64,000 bases of DNA from Gaiella occulta (GTDB taxonomy: Bacteria; Actinomycetota; Thermoleophilia; Gaiellales; Gaiellaceae), in assembly GCF_003351045.1 (NCBI RefSeq), contig NZ_QQZY01000003.1:1-64000 (forward strand), written 5' to 3'. The notes beneath the pieces are model-generated. The model worked only from the letters and a program-made list of their open reading frames with translations. It was not told where the DNA came from and did not search any database. A program made the translations under genes and the position numbers. Below are positions 16,623 to 24,546 of this stretch, one piece after another (within the stretch, counting starts at the first letter, position 1; each line of letters opens with the position of its first letter).

Positions 16623-17642
16623 GTGGCGCGCTCGCACTTCACTCTCTCCCTCGCCGCTGTCCGCCACAACGCCCGCACGCTGATCGGCGCCCTCGGCGGG
16701 GCGGAGCTGTGGGCTGTCGTCAAGGCCGACGGGTACGGGCACGGCGCCGCAGACGTCGCCCGGGCCGCGCTCGCCGAGGGGGCCACCGCTCTGTGCGTGG
16801 CGACGGCCGGCGAGGCGGCCGCGCTCCGGCCCGACTTCCCGCATGCGCGGGTAATCGTGCTCGGCCCGTCGGGCCCCGACGACGTGCGCGCCGCACGGGA
16901 GATCGGGCTCGAGATCGTCGTCTCCGACGGCCCGGTGCCCGACGGCGTCCCCGTCCATCTCAAGCTCGACACGGGCATGGGCCGCTGGGGTCTCTCCGAG
17001 GTGCCGGCGCCCGGGCGCGACGTCGTGGGGCTGATGAGCCACTTCGCGTCCGCCGACAGCGACCCCGCCTTCACGCGCCTGCAGACCGGCCGCTTCCTCG
17101 AGGCCACCGCGCCCTACTCCCACCTGACACGGCATCTGGCCAACAGCGCCGGCGCGCTGCGGTATCCGGAGGCGCGCCTCGACGCGGCCCGCTGCGGCAT
17201 CGCGCTCTACGGCATCTCCCCGTTCGGCGGCGACCCCGGGGACGACGGGCTGCGGCCCGCGCTGCGCTGGGAGTCGGAGATCGCCCTCGTGAAGACGCTG
17301 CGGCCCGGCGAGAGCACGGGCTACGGGCGGCGCTTCGTGGCCGGCGCCCCGACGTGCATCGGCATCGTCCCGGTCGGCTACGCCGACGGGTTCCGGCGCG
17401 CCATGAGCGGCACGGAGGTGCTCGTCGCCGGACGCCGCGCGACGGTGGTCGGCACCGTCTCGATGGACGCCCTCGCCGTCGCGCTGCCGGACGGCGGGTC
17501 GGTGGGCGACCCGGTCACCCTGGTCGGCGACGGTGTGCTCATCGAGCAGCACGCGTGCGTTTCCGGCACCATCGGCTACGAGATCGCCTGTGGTCTCGTG
17601 ACGCGCCCGCCGCGGGCGCAGAGGGAGGTCGTCGGTGCCTGA
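16623..17642 (+). CDS. alr: alanine racemase
   Basis: A PLP enzyme that makes D-alanine for peptidoglycan. The Schiff-base lysine is in AVVKADGYGHGAADVA (Lys34 from this start), and the PLP-phosphate and substrate residues include HLKLDTGMGRWG and GYADGFRR. The second catalytic tyrosine is expected in the C-terminal domain, and GTVSMD is present. At about 339 aa it is a little shorter than the usual 360-380. The GTG at 16623 fits the leaderless spacing rule; an in-frame GTG at 16605 is the alternative. The 3' end overlaps the methyltransferase gene by 8 bp. Confidence 0.94.
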   Translation: MARSHFTLSLAAVRHNARTLIGALGGAELWAVVKADGYGHGAADVARAALAEGATALCVATAGEAAALRPDFPHARVIVLGPSGPDDVRAAREIGLEIVVSDGPVPDGVPVHLKLDTGMGRWGLSEVPAPGRDVVGLMSHFASADSDPAFTRLQTGRFLEATAPYSHLTRHLANSAGALRYPEARLDAARCGIALYGISPFGGDPGDDGLRPALRWESEIALVKTLRPGESTGYGRRFVAGAPTCIGIVPVGYADGFRRAMSGTEVLVAGRRATVVGTVSMDALAVALPDGGSVGDPVTLVGDGVLIEQHACVSGTIGYEIACGLVTRPPRAQREVVGA

Positions 17643-18321
17643 CGTCGTCGCAGCCCGGCTCGCGCTCCAGGAGGAGCGCGCCGCAGAGCTCGCCGAGCGG
17701 GTCGTGCGCCTGCTGTCGCCGTTCCGCGGCGACGAGCGTGCGCTCGACAGCGGCTGCGGCAGCGGCGCGCTGGCGTTCGCCCTCGCGCCCTACGTGGGCT
17801 CGGTGGTCGGCGTCGACGCCTCGCCGGAGCTCGTGGCCGCGGGCAACGAGCGCGCCCCCGCGAACGCGGAGCTCGTCGTCGCCGACGCGACGGCCCTCCC
17901 CTTTCCGTACGGCTCGTTCGACCTCGCCGGCTCGCTGCGGGTGCTCCACCACGTTCGCCGGCCGGAGCTCGTCGTCGCCGAGCTCGCGCGCGTGACGCGC
18001 CCCGGCGGCCGCATCCTGCTCGCCGACCAGCTCGGCCCGGTCGACCCGCTCGCCGCGGCCGAGATCGATCGCTTCGAGCGCGCACGCGACCCGTCGCACC
18101 GGCGGCTGCTCTCCGACCAGGACGTGCGCAGCCTGCTCGAGGCGAACAATCTCGTCGTGAGCGCGAACGAGATCGTGCACGAGTCACGCGATGTCGAGCA
18201 CTACCTCGATCTCGTCGGGCTCGAGGGGCCGGAGCGGGAGCGTGTGCGGCGCATGGCCCCGGCGACGGCCTACGAGGTCGAGGTCGGCTGGTACGTCGCG
18301 CGCAAGGGGAGCAGCGCCTGA
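17635..18321 (+). CDS. class I SAM-dependent methyltransferase, 228 aa
   Basis: The SAM-binding glycine loop reads ALDSGCGSGALAF near residues 41-53. It is followed by the acidic ribose contact VVGVDASPEL and the VVADATALPFPYGSFD segment typical of the Methyltransf_11 group. The LHHVRRPEL motif resembles UbiE/menaquinone-type enzymes, but the substrate is not determined. It overlaps alr by 8 bp, which suggests co-translation without a clear metabolic link. The C-terminal 70 residues form a helical cap that would choose the substrate. Confidence 0.85.
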   Translation: MPDVVAARLALQEERAAELAERVVRLLSPFRGDERALDSGCGSGALAFALAPYVGSVVGVDASPELVAAGNERAPANAELVVADATALPFPYGSFDLAGSLRVLHHVRRPELVVAELARVTRPGGRILLADQLGPVDPLAAAEIDRFERARDPSHRRLLSDQDVRSLLEANNLVVSANEIVHESRDVEHYLDLVGLEGPERERVRRMAPATAYEVEVGWYVARKGSSA

Positions 18322-18352
18322 GGGCCGTCCGCGCGACGCGGTGAAGCGAGGC

Positions 18353-19129
18353 TCAGATGCTGCCCTTCCTGTAGCCGGACATGCCGACGAAGCGCGCGAC
18401 GATCCCGGGCACGAGGGCCTGCGCGATGCCGATGAGGCGGTACGGGAACCACGGCACCACGGTCTCGCCCCTGTTGCGCGCGACGGCGCGGACGATCGCG
18501 CGCGCGACGTCGTCGGGCTCGATCACGAAGGCGCGCAGCAGGCGGCTCGCGAGCACGTTCTTCTGCGGAAAGCCCTCCGTCTCGACGAAGCCGGGGAGCA
18601 CGGCATGGACGTTGATGCCGCTGCCGCGCAGGGCGGCCGCGAGTGAGCGCGAGAAGGCGAGCTGCGCGTGCTTCGAGGCGGCGTACGCGCCGGCCGGCGC
18701 GAACGACACGGTGCCGGCGACGGAGACGAGGTTGACGACGTGCGCGCCGCCCTGCCGCGCCGCGGCCTCGAGCCCGGGCATGAACGCCCGCGCGCACCAG
18801 ACGCCGCCGAGGTAGTTGACGTGCATCACGCGCTCGACGAGGTCGGGGTCCACCTGCAAGAACGTCCCCCGCGCCGGCATGCCGGCATTGTTGACGAGCA
18901 GGTGGATCGCCGGATGGCGCTCGAGCACGCGGGCCGCCGTCGCTTCGACGTCCGGCCGCTCGGCGACGTCGCACAGCTCGACCTCGCCGCCGATCTCGCC
19001 CGCGAGGGCGCGCAGGCGCTCCTCGCGGCGCGCGACGAGCACGCAGAGCCAGCCCTGTGCCGCGAGGGCGCGCGCCGTCGCCTCCCCGATCCCGGACGAT
19101 GCTCCCGTCACCACCGCTACGCGCTGCAC
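18353..19129 (-). CDS. short-chain dehydrogenase/reductase, 258 aa
   Basis: A classical SDR with the NADP-type loop VTGASSGIGEATARAL at 7-22 and NNAG at about 90. The catalytic Ser is in LVSVAGTVSF and the Tyr-x3-Lys in GAYAASKHAQ. The basic residues after the second strand (VARREERL) favour NADPH. A hydrophobic patch and a basic C-terminus (GMSGYRKGSI) suggest membrane association, as in some acyl or sterol-type reductases; the substrate is unknown. A TACGGT hexamer lies 6 nt before the GTG. It converges with the methyltransferase gene across a 31-bp gap. Confidence 0.88.
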   Translation of the reverse strand: MQRVAVVTGASSGIGEATARALAAQGWLCVLVARREERLRALAGEIGGEVELCDVAERPDVEATAARVLERHPAIHLLVNNAGMPARGTFLQVDPDLVERVMHVNYLGGVWCARAFMPGLEAAARQGGAHVVNLVSVAGTVSFAPAGAYAASKHAQLAFSRSLAAALRGSGINVHAVLPGFVETEGFPQKNVLASRLLRAFVIEPDDVARAIVRAVARNRGETVVPWFPYRLIGIAQALVPGIVARFVGMSGYRKGSI

Positions 19130-19135
19130 CTGCTC

Positions 19136-19141
19136 ACCGTA
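19136..19141 (-). promoter_or_regulatory. -10 hexamer TACGGT, leaderless start of the SDR gene
   Basis: It ends 6 nt before the GTG at 19129. Confidence 0.55.
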
Positions 19142-19192
19142 ACGCAGATGCCGACGCCTGCCGCTCGGAGCCTGCCGCGCACGCGTGAATCG

Positions 19193-20149
19193 TCACAGCG
19201 CGTCGCCCCAGCCGAGCTTGCGCGCGCGGCGGTAGGCGTCCTTCTCCCGGCGGCTGACGGTGCGGCGCTCGATCCCCCCCGGCGCGCAGACGGCGAGCAC
19301 GACGTGGCCCGGGTTGACGTGCGGGCGGCGGATGATCCGCCCCTGCGCCCGTGCCTGTGGCGCGCGCGACAGCGCGGCGTAGGAGAACTTCTCGTCCTCG
19401 AAGCCCCGCTCGGCCGCCTTGGCGGCACGGTGCGCGGAGCTGCGCGGCAGGCGCGTCGCGAAGTGGCACCAGTCGCCCGCGGAGAGTGGACAGGCCGTGT
19501 CGTGCGGGCACGGTGCGAGGGTGAAGCCTCCCTCGGCAAGGAGCGTCGTGCGGACGGCGAGCGCCCGCCGGTAGCCGCCCGTGGTGCCGGGTTCGACGAA
19601 CACGGCTGTGTCGGCGCACCGTCCCCAGACGTGCCGTGCGAACGACTCCACCCGTCCCTCCTCCAGCTCGCCGAGCAGGTAGGAGGAGACGACGAGGTCG
19701 GCGGCTGCCGCATCGGCGCAGGCATCCCCCTGGATCCAGGTCGCGCGGGCGAGCGCGGAGCCGGCCCGTCGCGCGAGCGTGCGGCCGACGGCGAGCATCT
19801 CCGGCTCTGCTTCGACGAGGGTGTAGCGCGCGATCCCCGGCCATACGGCCGCGGCAGCCCAGCAGGCGACCCCGGGCCCCGCGCCGAGGTCGAGCACGGA
19901 CGCCGGTTCCCAGTCGGGCCTCCTCTCGCGGATGCCGGCGAGGACGGCCGCCACGGCGGCGTACGTGGCGGGCGCGCGGGCTGCCGCATACGCGACCGCG
20001 TCGTCGCGCGTGCGCGCCGCGCGCGAGGCCGCGCGGCCTCCTGCCCGGTACGCTTCCGAGAGCGTACGGGCCGCGTGCTCGACCCGGCGGCGGTCGGCGC
20101 CGCCGACGAGATCGTCGATGCCGTCGCGCAGCGACTCGGGGAGCGTCAC
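19193..20149 (-). CDS. Rsm22/METTL17-like ribosomal small-subunit protein, 318 aa
   Basis: The fold is a class I methyltransferase with the loop VLDLGAGPGVACWAA. The C-terminal half holds the family cysteine cluster CPHDTACPLSAGDWCHF. In the mitochondrial relatives (Rsm22, METTL17) such cysteines bind an iron-sulfur cluster, and the protein aids small ribosomal subunit assembly. Residues near 80-95 and 145 line a nucleotide-like pocket, but the activity in bacteria is little known. It is divergent from fabI with only 14 bp between the start codons (GTG at 20149, ATG at 20164), so both promoters must overlap the neighbouring coding sequence. Confidence 0.85.
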   Translation of the reverse strand: MTLPESLRDGIDDLVGGADRRRVEHAARTLSEAYRAGGRAASRAARTRDDAVAYAAARAPATYAAVAAVLAGIRERRPDWEPASVLDLGAGPGVACWAAAAVWPGIARYTLVEAEPEMLAVGRTLARRAGSALARATWIQGDACADAAAADLVVSSYLLGELEEGRVESFARHVWGRCADTAVFVEPGTTGGYRRALAVRTTLLAEGGFTLAPCPHDTACPLSAGDWCHFATRLPRSSAHRAAKAAERGFEDEKFSYAALSRAPQARAQGRIIRRPHVNPGHVVLAVCAPGGIERRTVSRREKDAYRRARKLGWGDAL

Positions 20150-20151
20150 AG

Positions 20152-20157
20152 TAGGAT
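20152..20157 (+). promoter_or_regulatory. -10 hexamer TAGGAT, leaderless start of fabI
   Basis: It ends 6 nt before the ATG at 20164 and sits inside the 14-bp gap to the divergent gene. Any -35 element would lie within the Rsm22-like coding sequence. Confidence 0.6.
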
Positions 20158-20163
20158 CGTCGC

Positions 20164-20943
20164 ATGGCAGGAAGGTTCGAGGGCAAGCAGGCGCTGATCC
20201 TGGGGGTCGCCAACAAGCGCTCGATCGCGTGGGCGATCGCGAAGCGCCTCCACGACGAGGGCGCGGAGCTCGCGTTCACCTACCAGGGCGAGCGCATCGA
20301 GAAGGGCGTGCGCGAGCTCGCCGAGTCGGTCGGCGCGAAGCTCGTGACCGAGTGCGACGTGCGCTCCGACGAGGACGTCGCACGTGTCTTCGCCGAGACG
20401 GGCGAGGCGTTCGGCGGCGGGTTGGACGTGCTCGTGCACTCGGTCGCGTTCGCGGCCGCCGAGGACCTCGAGGGCCGCTTCGTCGACACGCCGCGCGACC
20501 GCTTCTGGATGGCCGTCGACATCTCCGCCTACTCGCTCGTCGCCTGCGCGAGAGCCGCGGAGCCGCTGATGCAGGCGCGCGGCGGCGGCTCGATCGTGAC
20601 GATGACCTACCTCGGCGGCGTCCGTGCCGTGCCGCACTACAACGTGATGGGCGTCGCCAAGGCGACGCTCGACGCGAGCATGCGCTACCTCGCCTGGGAC
20701 CTCGGGCAGAGCGGCATACGCGTCAACGCCGTCTCGGCCGGCCCGGTGCGCACCCTCGCCGCGCGCTCGATCGCGGGCTTCACGACGATGGAGGAGATGT
20801 TCGAGCAGCGGGCGCCGTTGCACCGCCACATCGCGGCCGACGACGTCGGCGGGGCGGCCGCGTACCTCCTCTCCGACGACGCGGCGAACGTGACCGGCAC
20901 CATGCTCTACGTCGATTCCGGATACCACGCGATGGGCATGTAG
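20164..20943 (+). CDS. fabI: enoyl-[acyl-carrier-protein] reductase (NADH)
   Basis: Catalyses the last reduction of each fatty acid elongation cycle. The 259 residues show the FabI-specific dinucleotide loop LGVANKRSIAWAIAK and HSVAFA. The active-site tyrosine and lysine are spaced YNVMGVAK (Tyr-x6-Lys), which separates FabI from ordinary SDRs. The C-terminal SGYHAMGM end is typical. This is the triclosan target family. The convergent gene ilvA ends 22 bp away. Confidence 0.96.
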   Translation: MAGRFEGKQALILGVANKRSIAWAIAKRLHDEGAELAFTYQGERIEKGVRELAESVGAKLVTECDVRSDEDVARVFAETGEAFGGGLDVLVHSVAFAAAEDLEGRFVDTPRDRFWMAVDISAYSLVACARAAEPLMQARGGGSIVTMTYLGGVRAVPHYNVMGVAKATLDASMRYLAWDLGQSGIRVNAVSAGPVRTLAARSIAGFTTMEEMFEQRAPLHRHIAADDVGGAAAYLLSDDAANVTGTMLYVDSGYHAMGM

Positions 20944-20965
20944 GCGCCGCCGGCGGCCGCGTCGC

Positions 20966-22486
20966 CTACGCCTGCAGGAACAGATCCGCGGCGGGGTTGC
21001 GGGTCTCCTCCCAGTACGGGTAGCCGAGCTGCTCGAGGAACGCCTTGAACGCACGCTTCTCGCCGGGCGGCACCTGGATGCCCGCGAGCACGCGACCGTA
21101 GTCGGCGCCGTGGTTTCGGTAGTGGAACAGGCTGATGTTCCACGTGTTGCCGATCGCGTCGAGGAAGCGCATCAGCGCACCCGGCCGCTCGGGGAACTCG
21201 AAGCGGTAGAGCACCTCGTGCTCGGCGTGCGAGCGGCCGCCGACGAGATGGCGGACGTGGAGCTTCGCCATCTCGTTCTCGGTCAGGTCGAGCGTGCGGA
21301 TGCCGCGCTTCGCGAGCGACGCCAGCAGCTTGTCCTTCTCGGCCACGTCCTGCACCTCGACGCCGACGAACACGTGCGCCTCGCTCGCGTCGTCGTAGCG
21401 GTAGTTGAACTCGGTGATGCTGCGCCGCCCGACCATGGAGCAGAACGCCTTGAAGCTGCCGGGGCGCTCGGGGATCGTGGCGGCGAAGACGGCCTCGCGC
21501 TGCTCGCCGAGCTCGGCGCGCTCGGCGACGAAACGCAGCCGGTCGAAGTTGACGTTGGCGCCGCAGAGGATCGTGGCGAGGTTGCGCCCGCCGATCTGCT
21601 CGCGCTCGACGTAGCGCTTCGCGCCCGCGACGCCGAGCGCCGCCGACGGCTCGACGATCGCCCGCGTGTCCTCGAACACGTCCTTCATGGCGGCGCAGAT
21701 CTCGTCGGTGTCGACGAGGATCACCTCGTCCACGTGCCGGCGCGCGATCCGGAAGGGCTCCTCCCCGACCCGGCGCACGGCGACCCCGTCCGCGAACAGC
21801 CCCACGTGCGCGAGCGTCACACGACGCCCGGCGCGCAGCGAGCGCTCCATGGCGTTCGCGTCGACGGGCTCGACGCCGACGATGCGCGTCTGCGGGCGCA
21901 GCCGCTTCACGTAGGCGGCGATGCCCGCGATGAGGCCGCCGCCGCCGACGGCGACGAAGACGGCGTCGAGCGGCTCGCGGAACTGGCGCAGCAGCTCCAT
22001 CGCGATCGTCCCCTGGCCGGCGATCACGTCGGGGTCGTCGTAGGGGTGCACGAAGGTGCGCCGTCCGCGTCGCACGAGGCGCATCGCGGCCTCGTAGGCG
22101 TCGTCGTAGGAGTCGCCCTCGAGCACGACCTCGGCGCCGAGGGCGCGCACGGCGCCGACCTTGATCTGCGGCGTCGTCACCGGCATCACGATCGTCGCCG
22201 CCGCGCCGAGCCGCTGCGCGGCGAGCGCCACGCCCTGCGCGTGGTTGCCGGCCGATGCGGCGACGACGCCTCGCCGGAGCTCTGCGGGCGGCAGCCGCGA
22301 CATCTTGTTGTAGGCGCCGCGGAGCTTGAACGAGAACACGGGCTGCAGGTCCTCGCGCTTCAGGAGCAGCCGGTTCCCGAGCCGCGCCGAGAGCAGGGGC
22401 GCCTCCTGCAGCGGCGACTCGATCGCGACGTCGTAGACGTTCGCGTTGAGGATCGCCTCGAGGTAGTCGATCTCGCGCGGGCTCAC
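20966..22486 (-). CDS. ilvA: threonine ammonia-lyase, biosynthetic, with two ACT-like domains
   Basis: Deaminates threonine to 2-oxobutyrate, the entry to isoleucine synthesis. The PLP lysine is in VFSFKLRGAYNKM (Lys54), with SAGNHAQGVA and the glycine-rich VAVGGGGLIAGIA phosphate loop. The C-terminal 180 residues form two ACT-like regulatory repeats (ERPGSFKAFCSMVG and ERPGALMRFLDAIG), so feedback inhibition by isoleucine is expected. The 506-aa length matches the E. coli type rather than the short catabolic type. A TACGGT hexamer lies 9 nt before the GTG. Confidence 0.96.
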   Translation of the reverse strand: MSPREIDYLEAILNANVYDVAIESPLQEAPLLSARLGNRLLLKREDLQPVFSFKLRGAYNKMSRLPPAELRRGVVAASAGNHAQGVALAAQRLGAAATIVMPVTTPQIKVGAVRALGAEVVLEGDSYDDAYEAAMRLVRRGRRTFVHPYDDPDVIAGQGTIAMELLRQFREPLDAVFVAVGGGGLIAGIAAYVKRLRPQTRIVGVEPVDANAMERSLRAGRRVTLAHVGLFADGVAVRRVGEEPFRIARRHVDEVILVDTDEICAAMKDVFEDTRAIVEPSAALGVAGAKRYVEREQIGGRNLATILCGANVNFDRLRFVAERAELGEQREAVFAATIPERPGSFKAFCSMVGRRSITEFNYRYDDASEAHVFVGVEVQDVAEKDKLLASLAKRGIRTLDLTENEMAKLHVRHLVGGRSHAEHEVLYRFEFPERPGALMRFLDAIGNTWNISLFHYRNHGADYGRVLAGIQVPPGEKRAFKAFLEQLGYPYWEETRNPAADLFLQA

Positions 22487-22495
22487 AGGAGGATG

Positions 22496-22501
22496 ACCGT
22501 A
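22496..22501 (-). promoter_or_regulatory. -10 hexamer TACGGT upstream of ilvA
   Basis: It ends 9 nt before the GTG at 22486, so the leader would be 0-3 nt. Confidence 0.45.
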
Positions 22502-22534
22502 TCGGAGACGCCGCCCGGGGGAGCCGCTTCAGGC

Positions 22535-24136
22535 TCAGCGACGGCGCCACAGCGAGATCGCTGCGCCGCCGGCGAGCCGCGTCCAGCCGTGCCGCCGCAG
22601 CGCGCGCTCGGCCGCGTCCGCGCATGCGGGAGCGAAGAAGCGGCTCTGCCGGTAGAGGCCGCGGTGCACGGCCACGTAGCGCACGCCGAGCTCCGCGGGC
22701 ACCGTGCCGCGGCCGCACGAGACACCGCGCAGGTCGCGTGCGAGCCGGTCGGCCGCGGGCGGCGCCGTGGTCGAGTAGCCGAACGGCCGCTCGCGCGGGG
22801 ATTGCCGGGCGTAGGCGAGGAAGACGGAGCCGAAGTGGATGTCGGGCCGGAAGACGGGGAGCTCGAGCAGCCGTCCGCCGCCGCGCATCGCGGCGTACGC
22901 GCTGCTCGCCCGGTCGGGCTCGACCGCTCCGAACACCGGCACCTTTAGATCGACCGCCAGCAGCGCCAGCACGGCAGCCGTCACCAGCGCGGCCGGCAGG
23001 CGCAGCTTGTGACACTGTGTCACGAAGTCCAGGGCGAGCGCCACGAGCGCGGCGAGCGCGAGGCAGGCGATCGGCAGCAGGCGCTCCGGGACGCGGGCGA
23101 AGCGCAGCGGGGGGAAGGCGCGCCAGAGCGGCTCGTAGAGAGGAAGGTTGGCGCCGAGCGCGAGCAGGGAGGGGACGGTCGCCGCGAGGCCGAGCAACCA
23201 CGCGAGCCCTCCTTGCCGCCGTGCCGCCCACAGGCCCGCGAGCGCCAGCAGCGGCGTCGCCCAGCCGACGAAGACGAGCTCCTCGATCCCCGCTCCGACG
23301 CCGCGCGTGACGAAGTCGGACAGCTCCGCCGAGTAGCGCTCGACCTGCGCGAACGAGCGCCCGCCGCCCGCGACCGAGCCCTTCACCACCGTCTGCTGCA
23401 CGAGCACGGCGGCGCCGGCGGCGGTGAGCGCCGCGGCAGCGGCCTTCCACCAGACGGCCCGGGGCAGGCGCGCCCATGCGTACCCGAGTGCCAGCACGTC
23501 CGCGCCCATCGCGAGGTGGAGCTGGCCCGAGAGCGGGATCGCCGCCAGTGCGAGCGCTGCCCAGGCGAAGCGCCGCCGCTCGAGCGCGAGCAGGGTCGCC
23601 GGCAGCAGAAACGCGATGAGCCCGAGCAGGTGCCCGCTCGACTGGCCGACGCGGTACGGCGCGAGCGCGAACACGAGCCCGCCGGCGAGCGCTGCCGCCC
23701 GTCCGACCCCGACGGCCCGCAGCCACCAGCAGGTGAGCCCGCCCGCGAGGAGGAACGAGAGCAGCACGATCAGGTCGTAGGCCCACACGTTGCCGACGAG
23801 GTGACGCAACGGCCAGAACGGGATCCCGAGCAGCCAGCCCTGGAGGTTCGGCGCCGCCGCCGCCTCGGGCCGGAACGAGTACGGGTCGGCCCACGGGGCG
23901 GCGCCCCGCTCGAGCTGGTGGCCGGGCAGCCAGAAGGCCCACGCGAGCTGCAGGTGGTCGCCGGCCGCAGCCTCGCCGAAGCCGGCCGAGGGTCGTGCCA
24001 GGTAGTGACCGTCGATCTGTCGGACCGCGGGCCAGGTCGCCCACACGGCGCAGGCGGCGTAGAGGGCTAGGGCGAGGGCGGCGAAGCGGCCGCGACGATC
24101 GCGTCCACGTCGGGCAGATCTGTTCCGAGCATCCAT
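22535..24136 (-). CDS. polytopic membrane protein, GT-C glycosyltransferase-like, 533 aa
   Basis: About 10-12 hydrophobic segments follow a basic N-terminus (MDARNRSARRGRDRRGR). A large loop after the first segment carries acidic and aromatic residues (GDHLQLAWAFWL, WADPYSF), the layout of GT-C or YfhO-like lipid-linked sugar transferases. The C-terminal soluble part (about 415-533) is probably periplasmic. No catalytic motif is certain, so the transferase role is an inference from topology. The ATG at 24136 lies 70 bp inside the 3' end of the peroxiredoxin gene; no later start keeps the first membrane segment, so this long overlap looks real. Confidence 0.65.
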   Translation of the reverse strand: MDARNRSARRGRDRRGRFAALALALYAACAVWATWPAVRQIDGHYLARPSAGFGEAAAGDHLQLAWAFWLPGHQLERGAAPWADPYSFRPEAAAAPNLQGWLLGIPFWPLRHLVGNVWAYDLIVLLSFLLAGGLTCWWLRAVGVGRAAALAGGLVFALAPYRVGQSSGHLLGLIAFLLPATLLALERRRFAWAALALAAIPLSGQLHLAMGADVLALGYAWARLPRAVWWKAAAAALTAAGAAVLVQQTVVKGSVAGGGRSFAQVERYSAELSDFVTRGVGAGIEELVFVGWATPLLALAGLWAARRQGGLAWLLGLAATVPSLLALGANLPLYEPLWRAFPPLRFARVPERLLPIACLALAALVALALDFVTQCHKLRLPAALVTAAVLALLAVDLKVPVFGAVEPDRASSAYAAMRGGGRLLELPVFRPDIHFGSVFLAYARQSPRERPFGYSTTAPPAADRLARDLRGVSCGRGTVPAELGVRYVAVHRGLYRQSRFFAPACADAAERALRRHGWTRLAGGAAISLWRRR

Positions 24137-24534
24137 GCGGCCCTGACCGTATCGCCCGCGATCAGGAAGGCGCTGCGGGCGGCCACGTCGGCGACCTCGA
24201 GCGGCGCGAACGCGACGTCGAAGCCGCGGGCCGCCTCGCCGTTGCCGTCCGACAGCAGCGGCACGTCCTCGACGCCGAGGGTCATCGCCCACGAGTGGTG
24301 CGACCACACGGAGTCGCGCGAGATCCCGTACGGGCGGATGCCCGCCGCCGCCAGGTCGGCGCCCCTGTCACGCAGGAGCAGCAGCTCGTTCGTTCAGGTC
24401 GGCGACCAGTCCCAGAGGTAGAAGCAGAGGAGCGCGTAGCCGTCCCCGGCGATCGCGTCGCGGAGCTGGATCGGCCCCTCGCGGGGCGCCGCCCACACGC
24501 GGGCGTCGGGGACGCGGTCGCCGGGTGCGAGCAC
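24067..24534 (-). CDS. peroxiredoxin with in-frame TGA at the catalytic position (predicted selenoprotein), 155 aa
   Basis: The frame from GTG 24534 to the stop at 24067 is interrupted only by TGA at 24394-24396 (codon 47). The context is DWSPT-TGA-TNELLLLRD. Thioredoxin-fold peroxiredoxins have (T/S)PxCTxEL here, so the TGA stands exactly for the peroxidatic cysteine. Downstream the frame continues 108 codons with a normal AhpC/TSA C-terminal half (GISRDSVWSHHSWA, GFDVAF, SAFLIAGDTVRAAW). A hairpin fitting the bacterial SECIS rules follows the TGA. The protein would reduce peroxides with selenocysteine. A simple TGC-to-TGA mutation is the alternative, but there is no other damage. It has its own leaderless promoter and lies behind an ECF sigma unit. 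Confidence 0.8.
24360..24380 (-). promoter_or_regulatory. candidate bacterial SECIS hairpin
   Basis: On the minus strand UGCUCCUG pairs with CAGGGGCG (8 bp, two G-U pairs) around a CGUGA loop. The loop begins 21 nt after the TGA and has G at its second position. Bacterial SECIS elements are described as stems with a small apical loop 16-37 nt after the UGA, with a G among the first two loop bases; this one fits. The hairpin also encodes peroxiredoxin residues, as bacterial SECIS elements do. Confidence 0.65.
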
Positions 24535-24540
24535 AGGGGA

Positions 24541-24546
24541 AGCTTA
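24541..24546 (-). promoter_or_regulatory. -10 hexamer TAAGCT of the selenoprotein gene, containing the upstream stop codon
   Basis: TAAGCT ends 6 nt before the GTG at 24534. Its first three bases are the TAA stop of the propeller gene. Confidence 0.45.
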
